From NCBI GenBank assembly GCA_005889495.1, contig VBHA01000162.1:1-36244 (forward strand): DNA of 36,244 nucleotides, read 5' to 3'. Origin of the DNA: Chloroflexota bacterium. GTDB lineage: Bacteria; Chloroflexota; Dormibacteria; Dormibacterales; Dormibacteraceae. A model generated the notes under the pieces. The model saw only the letters and a program-made list of their open reading frames with translations. It did no database searches and had not been told where the DNA came from. How positions within the stretch are numbered: the first letter of the stretch is position 1; every line of letters starts with the position of its first letter. The translations under genes and the position numbers were made by a program. Positions 1 to 6,454 of the stretch are shown here, one piece after another.

Positions 1-341
1 TCCGCCGACACGAGCTCGACCTCGAGCCCGATGCCGCGCGCGCGGCTCGCCCCGCGCTGCAGCTCCATCAGCTGGTCTTTGCTCGAGGCGAAGCGCAGGC
101 TGCCGACGGTCTCGAAGACGCCGATCTCCTGGTACAGCTCGATGCTGTAGCTGCGGAACCGCATCATCGCCGGCGACGGGTTGAACTGCGTCACCAGCCC
201 GGCGGCGTGGCACGTCGAGCCGCTCGTCAATTCGTCCTTCTCGAGCAGGACGACGTCGCGCCAGCCGGCCTTCGCGAGATGGTAGGCGACGCTGGCGCCC
301 GTGATGCCGCCCCCGATCACCACCGCGCGCGCGCGATCCAT
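1..341 (-). CDS. FAD-dependent oxidoreductase, DAO family (partial, N-terminus only)
   Basis: Only the first ~113 codons lie in the window; the gene runs off the left edge. I read it from an ATG at 341-339 on the minus strand. Residues 6-20 give a Rossmann dinucleotide fold of the form VVIGGGITGASVAYHL, followed by an acidic residue after the second strand (VVLLEKDELTSGST) and then TCHAAGLV. That last string resembles the FAD-contact region of dimethylglycine/sarcosine dehydrogenase-like DAO enzymes, where GSTWHAAGLV is usual. Such enzymes oxidise N-methyl amines or amino acids using FAD. The true substrate cannot be judged from the fragment, and a C-terminal GcvT-like folate domain, if present, is out of view. 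The paired palindrome at 419-480 lies about 80 bp upstream of the start. Confidence 0.8.
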   Translation of the reverse strand, partial: MDRARAVVIGGGITGASVAYHLAKAGWRDVVLLEKDELTSGSTCHAAGLVTQFNPSPAMMRFRSYSIELYQEIGVFETVGSLRFASSKDQLMELQRGASRARGIGLEVELVSA

Positions 342-418
342 CGCTCTGGCGAACCTTACTCGCGCCCGTTGACCGCCAGCGCCGGCACTCCCGGCTCGTG
401 AGCTCGTGCGATTCCACG

Positions 419-480
419 GATAGTCGCGACTAACCGGGCCTTTCCCCACGCAAGCACACGGATAGTCGCGACTAACCGGG
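419..480. repeat. Paired-palindrome repeat, copy 1 (REPIN-like)
   Basis: Two 16-bp dyads matching GATAGTCGCGACTAWC begin at 419 and 461, exactly 42 bp apart, separated by a 26-bp spacer. The ideal core GATAGTCGCGACTATC is fully self-complementary. The unit lies between the 3' end of the MFS gene and the 5' end of the FAD oxidoreductase. A second unit with the same 42-bp period and a related spacer lies at 17900-17961; about 51 of 62 positions agree by eye. Because each dyad is self-complementary, the two can pair into a long stem with a ~26-nt loop. Confidence 0.85.
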
Positions 481-483
481 GGT

Positions 484-1659
484 CTATTCGGGCAGCGGCT
501 GTTGCCTGGTCTCCGGCAGCAGGAACAGCAGCAGGGCCCCCGCGACCGCGGCAACGCCACCCAGCTCTATCGCCCCGCCCAGGCCGGCCGAGGGCGCAAG
601 CACCGCCACGAGCCCCAGGCCGGCGATGCTTCCGACCGCGCCGGCGAGCGCGATCGCGGCCTCCGCCGTCGCCCGCGCCCGGGTCGGGAACAGCTCGCCC
701 GACCAGGCGCCGAACACAGGTGTCGCGGCGCTGGCGAAGGCGCTCCACAGCACATTGCCGGCGAAGAATCCGACGGCCCCGGAGGCGAAGCTCAGGCTGG
801 TCGACGCCGCGGTGGCCACCGTCAGGGCGATGGCCGGCGCCCGGCGGCCGTAGCGGTCGGTCAGGTAGCCGCCGGCCAGGTAGGACACCGCGCCGAAGAT
901 GCCCGACACCACGACCAGGAGACTGATCTCGGTCGGCGTCCAGCTCAGGGCCGCGCTCGCGTAGACCGTGTAGAGGAGGCCCGCAGGCTCGAGGAGCACG
1001 GCCAGGAGCCCGAACATCGCCGCGAGGACGATGATCCGGCGCCGCCATCGCGGCTCCAGCAGCAGCCGGAGCGCGGACCCGGTCACGCGCACGCTCTGCC
1101 ACGTCCGGCCCTCGGGCAGCAGCCACCAGATGAGTGGCGCGACCGGGATGCCGATCCCGCTCGCGTAGAACAGCCAGCGCCAGTGCGGCGCGACCAGCGG
1201 GTAGGCGATGACCGTGATGCCGGTGCCCAGGCCGGAGAGCAGCGCCAGCACGCTCACCGCCTGGCCCCGGCGTCCCGGCGGCGCCTCCTCGACGATCAGG
1301 GCGGTCGCGACGCCGACCACGAGGACTTCGAAGCAGACGGCGAAGAGCTTGAGAAACGCCAGGTCGGCCAGCGAGGGCACGAATGCGCTCGCGAAGTTGA
1401 CGATCGAGAAGCCGGCGACCCCGGCCGCGATCAGCCGGCGGCGGCCGAAGCGGTCCGCAAGCGCCGCCAGCGGCAGCGCGCCGAGCGTGCCGAGGGCAAG
1501 GATCGAACCGAGGCCCGAAAGGGCGGGGATGCCGGCGTGGTAGTCGGCCGCGATCGCCGGCAGGGCCAGGACCAGGATGGAGCCCTGAAAACCGGAGAGG
1601 ACGACAGCCGCGCCCGCCCACGTCAGCGTCACCTTCTGTCGCCGGTCGAGCTCATCCAT
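484..1659 (-). CDS. MFS transporter
   Basis: A 391-residue integral membrane protein with about 12 hydrophobic segments, the usual size of a 12-helix major facilitator. The loop between helices 2 and 3 reads LAALADRFGRRR, close to MFS motif A, and a second copy, YLTDRYGRRAP, appears at the start of the second half as expected from the internal duplication. The half-site GELFPTRARATAEA resembles the sugar/aromatic-acid porter branch (PETxGxxLE-like end: LLPETRQQ). It presumably moves a small organic solute by proton coupling, but no substrate can be named. The ATG start at 1659 follows the upstream CPBP protease gene by 18 bp on the same strand, so the two are probably co-transcribed. Confidence 0.85.
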   Translation of the reverse strand: MDELDRRQKVTLTWAGAAVVLSGFQGSILVLALPAIAADYHAGIPALSGLGSILALGTLGALPLAALADRFGRRRLIAAGVAGFSIVNFASAFVPSLADLAFLKLFAVCFEVLVVGVATALIVEEAPPGRRGQAVSVLALLSGLGTGITVIAYPLVAPHWRWLFYASGIGIPVAPLIWWLLPEGRTWQSVRVTGSALRLLLEPRWRRRIIVLAAMFGLLAVLLEPAGLLYTVYASAALSWTPTEISLLVVVSGIFGAVSYLAGGYLTDRYGRRAPAIALTVATAASTSLSFASGAVGFFAGNVLWSAFASAATPVFGAWSGELFPTRARATAEAAIALAGAVGSIAGLGLVAVLAPSAGLGGAIELGGVAAVAGALLLFLLPETRQQPLPE

Positions 1660-1677
1660 CGCGCGTAATCGTCGCGG

Positions 1678-2292
1678 CTAGAGCAGGTTCAGCTTGCGCA
1701 GGAGGTATGGACCCGGGCCGAGAAAGCCGCAGGTGGCGGCGATATGCACGAGCGAGACGCCGAGCAGAGATGGAGGGCCGGGCAGCACCCAGAAAGCAAT
1801 CCCAAGCGGCACGCCCACCAGCGCGGTGGCGAAGGTCTCCGCCCACGACCACCGGCCAAGGCGGTGATAGAGGACATACGAGACTGTGCCGATCACGAAG
1901 CCGGCCGGCGCTCCCCACGCCGCGCCGATCCCGCCCTGGACCAGCCCGCGGAAGAACGCCTCCTCGATCGGGCCGTTGACGACGTAGTAGCCGGCCTGAA
2001 AGGCGGCGTCGTCGAGCCCGGCGGGGACACCGAGCACGCCGCGGCGCCTCGTCAGCCACAGCTGCACCGCCATGGCGGCCACGAACATGACAGGGACGCC
2101 GACCGCGGCGAACAGCAGCTGGGCGCGAACGTCGCCCACGCTCCAGCCGAGCCACGCGGCGCCGCCGCTGAGCCGGTGCGCCGCGGCGTAGGCGAGGACG
2201 AATGGAAGCAGCCTGACGAGGATGTCGGTGCGCGCCCAACGCCAGCTGTCGGGAATACGGGTAAGGACAAGGCGCGTTCGAATCTGAGACAT
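1678..2292 (-). CDS. CPBP-family intramembrane glutamic endopeptidase
   Basis: Read from the ATG at 2292, this is 204 residues with about six hydrophobic helices. It carries the family's catalytic motifs: EEAFFRG (E110, E111, R115), a second motif around H143 (YVLYHR) and a third around H183 (HIAATCG). These match the CPBP/CAAX-protease-like (Rce1-related) family of membrane proteases, which in bacteria serve in signalling, bacteriocin immunity or protein processing; the target here is unknown. An alternative ATG at 2322 adds ten residues but lies wholly inside the divergent gene. The chosen start shares bases with the start codon of the divergent DsbA-like gene (palindrome CATG at 2290-2293), so neither gene has a private intergenic promoter. 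The MFS gene follows 18 bp downstream. Confidence 0.8.
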   Translation of the reverse strand: MSQIRTRLVLTRIPDSWRWARTDILVRLLPFVLAYAAAHRLSGGAAWLGWSVGDVRAQLLFAAVGVPVMFVAAMAVQLWLTRRRGVLGVPAGLDDAAFQAGYYVVNGPIEEAFFRGLVQGGIGAAWGAPAGFVIGTVSYVLYHRLGRWSWAETFATALVGVPLGIAFWVLPGPPSLLGVSLVHIAATCGFLGPGPYLLRKLNLL

Positions 2293-2902
2293 GGGTGTGG
2301 GTGAACCGATCAAATTCGACATCTTCTTCGACTACCAGTGCCCGTTCGTGTTTCGCGCGTCCCGGCTGGTGGAGGCGGTGCGGCGGTCAGGAGAGCGGAA
2401 CCTCGATGTCACATGGCGGTACTTCTCGCTCACGCAGGTGAACTCCAAGGATGAGGGCTGGACGGTGTGGGACGCTCCGCGGGACCAGCCCGTACGGGGG
2501 CGGCTCGCCTTCTCGGCGGCGGAGGCGGCTCGCCGGCAGGGCCGGTTCGAGGAGCTGCACGACGCGCTGCTCGTGGCCAGGCATCGTGACCGGGCTGACA
2601 TCGACGAGCCAGGGGTCATCGACGCGGTCGCGTCCGATGCCGGCCTCGACCTCGAGCGGTTCCGCCGCGACCTCGCCGACGAGTCGATCGTGGGCGCGCT
2701 CGCCCGCGACCACACGGAAGCTGTGTCTCGGTTCGGCGTCTTCGGCACTCCCACCTTTGTGTTTGCGGGCGGCCCGTCCGCTTACGTGCGGCTGGCGGAG
2801 TCGGCGGCCGACAACGGCGTCGTCGACGTCTTCGACCGGCTGATGACGGTGGCGGCCGGCGAGCCTCGCATCCTCGAGATCAAGCGGCCTTACAAGAGTT
2901 AA
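2291..2902 (+). CDS. DsbA-family thioredoxin-fold protein
   Basis: 203 residues. The N-terminus, IKFDIFFDYQCPFVFRAS, is the first strand and active-site helix of the DsbA/FrnE/HCCA-isomerase group, and FGVFGTPTFVFAGG near residue 150 is the cis-proline segment plus the strand after it (GTPTFVF). The helical insertion lies between them. The usual CxxC is reduced to a single cysteine, CPFV, so it cannot form an internal disulfide; a glutathione- or mycothiol-type transferase or isomerase role is more likely than a thiol oxidase. No signal peptide is visible, so it should be cytoplasmic. A GTG two codons in (2297) is an alternative start. A stem-loop terminator follows at 2912-2940. Confidence 0.8.
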   Translation: MGVGEPIKFDIFFDYQCPFVFRASRLVEAVRRSGERNLDVTWRYFSLTQVNSKDEGWTVWDAPRDQPVRGRLAFSAAEAARRQGRFEELHDALLVARHRDRADIDEPGVIDAVASDAGLDLERFRRDLADESIVGALARDHTEAVSRFGVFGTPTFVFAGGPSAYVRLAESAADNGVVDVFDRLMTVAAGEPRILEIKRPYKS

Positions 2903-2911
2903 CCCGCGATT

Positions 2912-2940
2912 CGGGTGCTTTGGCGGCACCCGGAGTTTTC
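2912..2940 (+). terminator. Rho-independent terminator after the DsbA-like gene
   Basis: A perfect 7-bp GC-rich stem, CGGGTGC (2912-2918) with GCACCCG (2926-2932), closes a 7-nt loop. It is followed by GAGTTTTCGTTTCG, a broken T-run. It begins 10 bp after the DsbA-like stop and ends before the ribosome binding site of the next gene, which suggests the sigma-like gene has its own transcript. Confidence 0.6.
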
Positions 2941-2963
2941 GTTTCGTAGCGGAGCAGCAGGCA

Positions 2964-3752
2964 GTGTCTGACCTCGATAACCAGACCGTCCCGGTCGCCA
3001 TCCATGAGAGTTGGCGTGCCTGGCTGATGACGGGCACCCGGCGGACCCCGGTGGACCGGCGCCGGATGCGAGGCGCCCACAAGGGCCTGAAGAAGATCCT
3101 CCTCGAGGGCCTGTCCAACGGCGGCGACAGAACGTACGCCTGGAAGGACTTTTCCGGCGCGATGGTGCGGCACGCGGTCGACGACGCGATGCGCGCCCTG
3201 CCGCCGGAGTACATGCGCGTGGTGAAGCTCGCGTACTTCGGCGGCTACTCGAACCGGGAGATCGCACGCGAGGTGGGCCTCACCGAGGCCACGGTGCAGC
3301 GGCGCCTTCGGCGTGCGCTGGGGGCGATCAGCTACCACATCCAGCATGGACGCGCCGTCGGCCGGCGCGCCGTCTACGCGGTGTCCCTCTTCCTGTCCGG
3401 CAGGTGGTTGAACGACACCGCGCAGCACATGTGGACGGCGACGGCCGTCGCCGGGGCGGCGATCGTGATCACCGCCGCCCAGGCCGCGCCGGCTCCCGCG
3501 CCCGCATATGCGCCAGACCGGCCGGCGGCGCAGGCGACGGCTCAGCCGGGATCCGTGGTCCCACCGGTGCCTTCCCCGACCGTCCCGGTCAAGGCGCCTT
3601 CGGCGGGCTCGAAGTCAGTCTCAGTTCCGGCCACCCTTCCCGCCCCAGCCCCCGCCATCCAGCCGCCCACGGTCCAGGTTCCTGTGGTCAACCTGCCGGT
3701 GGCCCTGCCTTCCGTCTCGCCCCTCCCGGACAAGGTCAAAAAGCTGATCTAG
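2964..3752 (+). CDS. Membrane-anchored protein with sigma-70 region 4-like HTH
   Basis: 262 residues from a GTG start with GGAG 9 bp upstream. Residues ~70-120 match sigma-70 region 4: MRALPPEYMRVVKLAYFGG, then SNREIAREVGLTEATVQRR, with the typical 'x-x-EIA-x-x-(V/L)-G-(L/I)-x-x-x-T-V-x-x-R(L/I)' recognition pattern. There is no visible region 2, which normally binds the -10 element. Residues ~157-174 form one hydrophobic helix (WTATAVAGAAIVITAAQ), followed by an 85-residue Pro/Ala/Val-rich tail that would lie outside the cell. The topology therefore resembles ECF-type sigma proteins with an added membrane anchor, or one-component membrane regulators, more than a normal sigma factor. The 3' end overlaps the convergent GT39 gene by 4 bp. 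Function in transcription is inferred; I do not know a named family for the whole architecture. Confidence 0.7.
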   Translation: MSDLDNQTVPVAIHESWRAWLMTGTRRTPVDRRRMRGAHKGLKKILLEGLSNGGDRTYAWKDFSGAMVRHAVDDAMRALPPEYMRVVKLAYFGGYSNREIAREVGLTEATVQRRLRRALGAISYHIQHGRAVGRRAVYAVSLFLSGRWLNDTAQHMWTATAVAGAAIVITAAQAAPAPAPAYAPDRPAAQATAQPGSVVPPVPSPTVPVKAPSAGSKSVSVPATLPAPAPAIQPPTVQVPVVNLPVALPSVSPLPDKVKKLI

Positions 3753-5233
3753 GCGTTTCGCGCGTAGATCACTACACCGTCGACCGTCGCGACCTGGTGA
3801 TACGTGGTCGCCACGAGGCGTGCGAGCACCGGGTAATGGCTCATCTGGTACTTCGAGAAATCGCTCCACCCGGCCGTCGCGGTGTCGACGATCAGCGCGG
3901 GCGGGTGCGTGTCGAGGTCGGAGGCGAGGAGCGGCCACACGTCGGGCGCGGTGTCCCAGTTGTCCGGCGGCAGATCCGAACCTCGAGCGAACCCGCGGAG
4001 AAATCCGGGAAACCGCGACGCCATGACCCGGTCGGACTCGACATAGACCGCCGGCCAATCGCCCCAGATGAAGACACGGTCGGACGGGGACGTGTGCGTC
4101 CTGATGTAGTCCGCCACCTGCTGGTGCTGTGGCACGGGTGCGCTGAAGTCATACGTGAGGGGATCGGCTGTCGCATCGAATGCCCACCACGCGGTCGCCG
4201 GGATGACGATTCCAAGCACCGCCGCCCCCGCGACCAGGCGGCGCGGCCGGAAGCGGTCGAAGGCGATCGCCGACAGGACGGCGAGCGGTCCCATCGCCTG
4301 GATGAAGTAATGCCACGAGAGATGGCCGCCCGCGAGCGAGCCCGCCATGCCGGCGATCAACCACAGGACCATCAACCTCACGCGCGCATCGAGCTCGCGC
4401 CACCTAGAGGCGAGGCCGATCGCGGCGATCCAGAAGACCGCCATGTCGATGACGAACGGGACGATGCTGTCCTTCGCGCGAGCCCACACGAACGCGGGCG
4501 TCCAGTTGACCGAGGCGTATCCCGTCAGGGTCTGCACCGTCCATCGCCAGAAGCCCTCCAGCGAGCTGGTCGTCATCAGGACGACCGCGCCGAGGATCAA
4601 CCCGAGCACCAGCCCGGTCGTGACGCGCACCGCGGCGGCCATGCGCGACGGCGGGAGTGACTCGAGCCACGCGATGGCGACAGGGACGAGCAACAAATTT
4701 GCCGCCGCCGGCTGGCGAAATGTCCCGGCCGCGACGAGCATCAGCCCCGACCACGTCCACCTCCGGCGGAGCATGAGCAGGACTGAGGCCGTCAGCGGCA
4801 GCATCATGAAAATCTCCGTGTTCGAGGCCAGCAGCCGAGGATTGCCCGCCGCCGTCAGGATTCCGTAGAACAGCGCGGCCAGCAGGCCGGCCCGGCGCCC
4901 CGCGAGGTCGCGCGTGATCACGAAAAGCAAGAAGCACGTTGCCGCCATGGCCAGAAAACCCGCCGCATGGACCGCGGTCATCTGGTAGTCGCCGAACACC
5001 CGGAAGGTGAGCGAGTAGACCCAGAAGATCCCCGGTGGCTTGTTGTCCACGCCGCCGGCGCCGTACAGGCTCCCACCGGCGTTCATCAGGACGGCGATCG
5101 TTCCGTAGATCGCTTCATCCCCGTCGAGGAGGCGGTGCAGGAACTCGGGGATGTGAGCGAGGGCGATCACAAGCGCGACGGCCGCCGGCCAGACGCCGGC
5201 TGCCATGCGTTTGAGAAAATAGGAGGAGCTCAT
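3749..5233 (-). CDS. GT39-family membrane glycosyltransferase (ArnT/PMT-like)
   Basis: 494 residues with roughly ten hydrophobic segments in the N-terminal two thirds and a soluble C-terminal domain of ~130 residues. The first external loop has LLDGDEAIYGTIA (D37, D39, E40), the acidic metal/catalytic site of GT-C enzymes, followed by NKPPGIFW, a hallmark of the PMT/ArnT-type group in bacteria. These enzymes transfer a sugar from a polyprenyl-phosphate donor to a lipid or protein on the outer face of the membrane; donor and acceptor are unknown here. The gene is divergent from the GT87 gene with only 5 bp between starts, so the two are probably controlled together. ATG at 5233 is the start used; GAGG-like bases lie upstream only weakly. 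Confidence 0.8.
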   Translation of the reverse strand: MSSSYFLKRMAAGVWPAAVALVIALAHIPEFLHRLLDGDEAIYGTIAVLMNAGGSLYGAGGVDNKPPGIFWVYSLTFRVFGDYQMTAVHAAGFLAMAATCFLLFVITRDLAGRRAGLLAALFYGILTAAGNPRLLASNTEIFMMLPLTASVLLMLRRRWTWSGLMLVAAGTFRQPAAANLLLVPVAIAWLESLPPSRMAAAVRVTTGLVLGLILGAVVLMTTSSLEGFWRWTVQTLTGYASVNWTPAFVWARAKDSIVPFVIDMAVFWIAAIGLASRWRELDARVRLMVLWLIAGMAGSLAGGHLSWHYFIQAMGPLAVLSAIAFDRFRPRRLVAGAAVLGIVIPATAWWAFDATADPLTYDFSAPVPQHQQVADYIRTHTSPSDRVFIWGDWPAVYVESDRVMASRFPGFLRGFARGSDLPPDNWDTAPDVWPLLASDLDTHPPALIVDTATAGWSDFSKYQMSHYPVLARLVATTYHQVATVDGVVIYARNA

Positions 5234-5238
5234 TTGAC

Positions 5239-6423
5239 GTGAGCTATGTCGTGCACCGGGGGATGAGCGTGTTCAGTCATGTAAACGCGGCCGTCGACCA
5301 GGGCGTCGTGCGGCAAACCTTGATAGTCGCGGGCCTCGCGGTCGTGGTCCTGGCTCTGTACCTGGACGTCGCCATCCGCCACGACCCTATCAGCGTCGAC
5401 TTCAACACCTACACCGCGGCCGCGCAGGTGGGCCTTCATGACGGCTGGTCGCACATCTACGACCAGGGACTCGTCTCCATCCAGCAGCAGCAGCTCGCAC
5501 CCGGCAGTCGGGAGCAGCCGTTCATAAGTCCCCCGACGGTCGCGATGCTTGTCGCTCCCCTGGCGATGCTTCCGCTGAACACCGCCTACGTGGTCTGGGC
5601 GCTGGTGGGATTCGGCGCTTTCGCAACGGCCCTGGCCGTCTGTGGGACCAGCCGCGGACTTGGCCGTTGGGTCGCCGTGGTCGGCGCGCTGACCCCCTGG
5701 TGGGTCATGCACGCGGTCAACGTCGGCCAGGTGGTTCCGCTGCTGGCGGCGGGCATGGTGGTGGGATGGAGACTGCTGCGCGACCGGCGTGACGTGCTCG
5801 CCGGGGTCGTGCTGGCGTCTTTGCTGTTGAAACCGAACACGGCGATGCTCGTCCCGCTGGCGCTGCTTTTCGCGACCCGGTACCGGGCGCTCGCCGCCTG
5901 GGCGGCCACCAGCGCTGTCGTGGGGGTGGCGGCGATCGCGATCCTCGGTCCTCACGGGATGATCTCTTACGTCGACCAGATGCGCGGTCCGTGGCCGACC
6001 GGCGCCGACAACATGACGCTCCACGGCGCCCTCGACGCCACCGGGGTGTTCGCTGCCTTGCTCCGGATCCTGATCGTGGCCGCGGTCATGGCCGCCTCGT
6101 TCCGGCTCCGCGAGTCGCCAGGCCTGGTGGTCGCGCTCGCAATCGTGGGCTCGCTCCTGGTGTCGCCCTACCTGCACGGGTCCGACCTGTGCTTGCTCGC
6201 CGCGGCCGGATGGATGATCTGGGAGGAACGGCCGGCAGTCGCCTGGCGCACGTTGCTCGCGGCGGGATGGCTGGTGGCCAGCCCATTCCTTTATCTGCAA
6301 GGCCACAGCCCGCACCTCACGCAGTGGCCGTGGCTCGAGATCGTGATCTTTCTCGCTCTCGTGCTCGCGGCCATCGGCCCGTTAACAGCCTGGGCTGACT
6401 CCGGGAGACGAGCGCCCGCATAA
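5239..6423 (+). CDS. GT87-family (DUF2029) polyprenol-phosphate mannosyltransferase-like protein
   Basis: 394 residues, about ten transmembrane segments. The sequence shows the GT87 pattern: an acidic residue in the first outer loop (SVDFNTYTAAA), a PFISPPTVAML segment, LLLKPNTAMLVPLAL in the middle, and SPYLHGSDL plus SPHLTQWPWLEIV near the end. The family includes PimE and other mannosyl- or arabinosyl-transferases of the actinobacterial envelope that use polyprenyl-phosphate sugars. Starts are uncertain: GTG at 5239 has AGGAGG 12 bp upstream, while ATG at 5263 sits directly after a G-rich stretch and would remove eight residues. It is divergent from the GT39 gene, and both probably decorate the cell surface. 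Its stop codon overlaps a likely promoter for the following helicase operon. Confidence 0.8.
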   Translation: MSYVVHRGMSVFSHVNAAVDQGVVRQTLIVAGLAVVVLALYLDVAIRHDPISVDFNTYTAAAQVGLHDGWSHIYDQGLVSIQQQQLAPGSREQPFISPPTVAMLVAPLAMLPLNTAYVVWALVGFGAFATALAVCGTSRGLGRWVAVVGALTPWWVMHAVNVGQVVPLLAAGMVVGWRLLRDRRDVLAGVVLASLLLKPNTAMLVPLALLFATRYRALAAWAATSAVVGVAAIAILGPHGMISYVDQMRGPWPTGADNMTLHGALDATGVFAALLRILIVAAVMAASFRLRESPGLVVALAIVGSLLVSPYLHGSDLCLLAAAGWMIWEERPAVAWRTLLAAGWLVASPFLYLQGHSPHLTQWPWLEIVIFLALVLAAIGPLTAWADSGRRAPA

Positions 6424-6424
6424 T
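6395..6424 (+). promoter_or_regulatory. Probable promoter of the helicase-nuclease operon
   Basis: CTGACT (6395-6400) and CATAAT (6419-6424) match -35 TTGACA in four and -10 TATAAT in five positions, with an 18-bp spacer. Transcription would start near 6431, about 25 nt before the TTG start at 6455, leaving room for GGGAGA as ribosome binding site. It lies over the GT87 stop codon. Confidence 0.4.
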
Positions 6425-6454
6425 CAGGTCGCCCGCGCCACCCCGGGAGACCTT

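Noticed and set aside
418-480. Two direct 21-bp repeats with a 21-bp spacer resemble a minimal CRISPR.
   Set aside because: The spacer is conserved with the second locus at 17900-17961, the repeats are full palindromes, and there are no cas genes.
356-1621. 421-codon minus-strand frame overlapping the MFS gene.
   Set aside because: Frame-shifted shadow, Arg/Gly/Pro-rich; the 484-1659 frame has membrane helices and MFS motifs.
3011-4660. 549-codon plus-strand frame across the sigma-like and GT39 genes.
   Set aside because: It is a shifted or antisense shadow of two well-supported genes and shows no domain.
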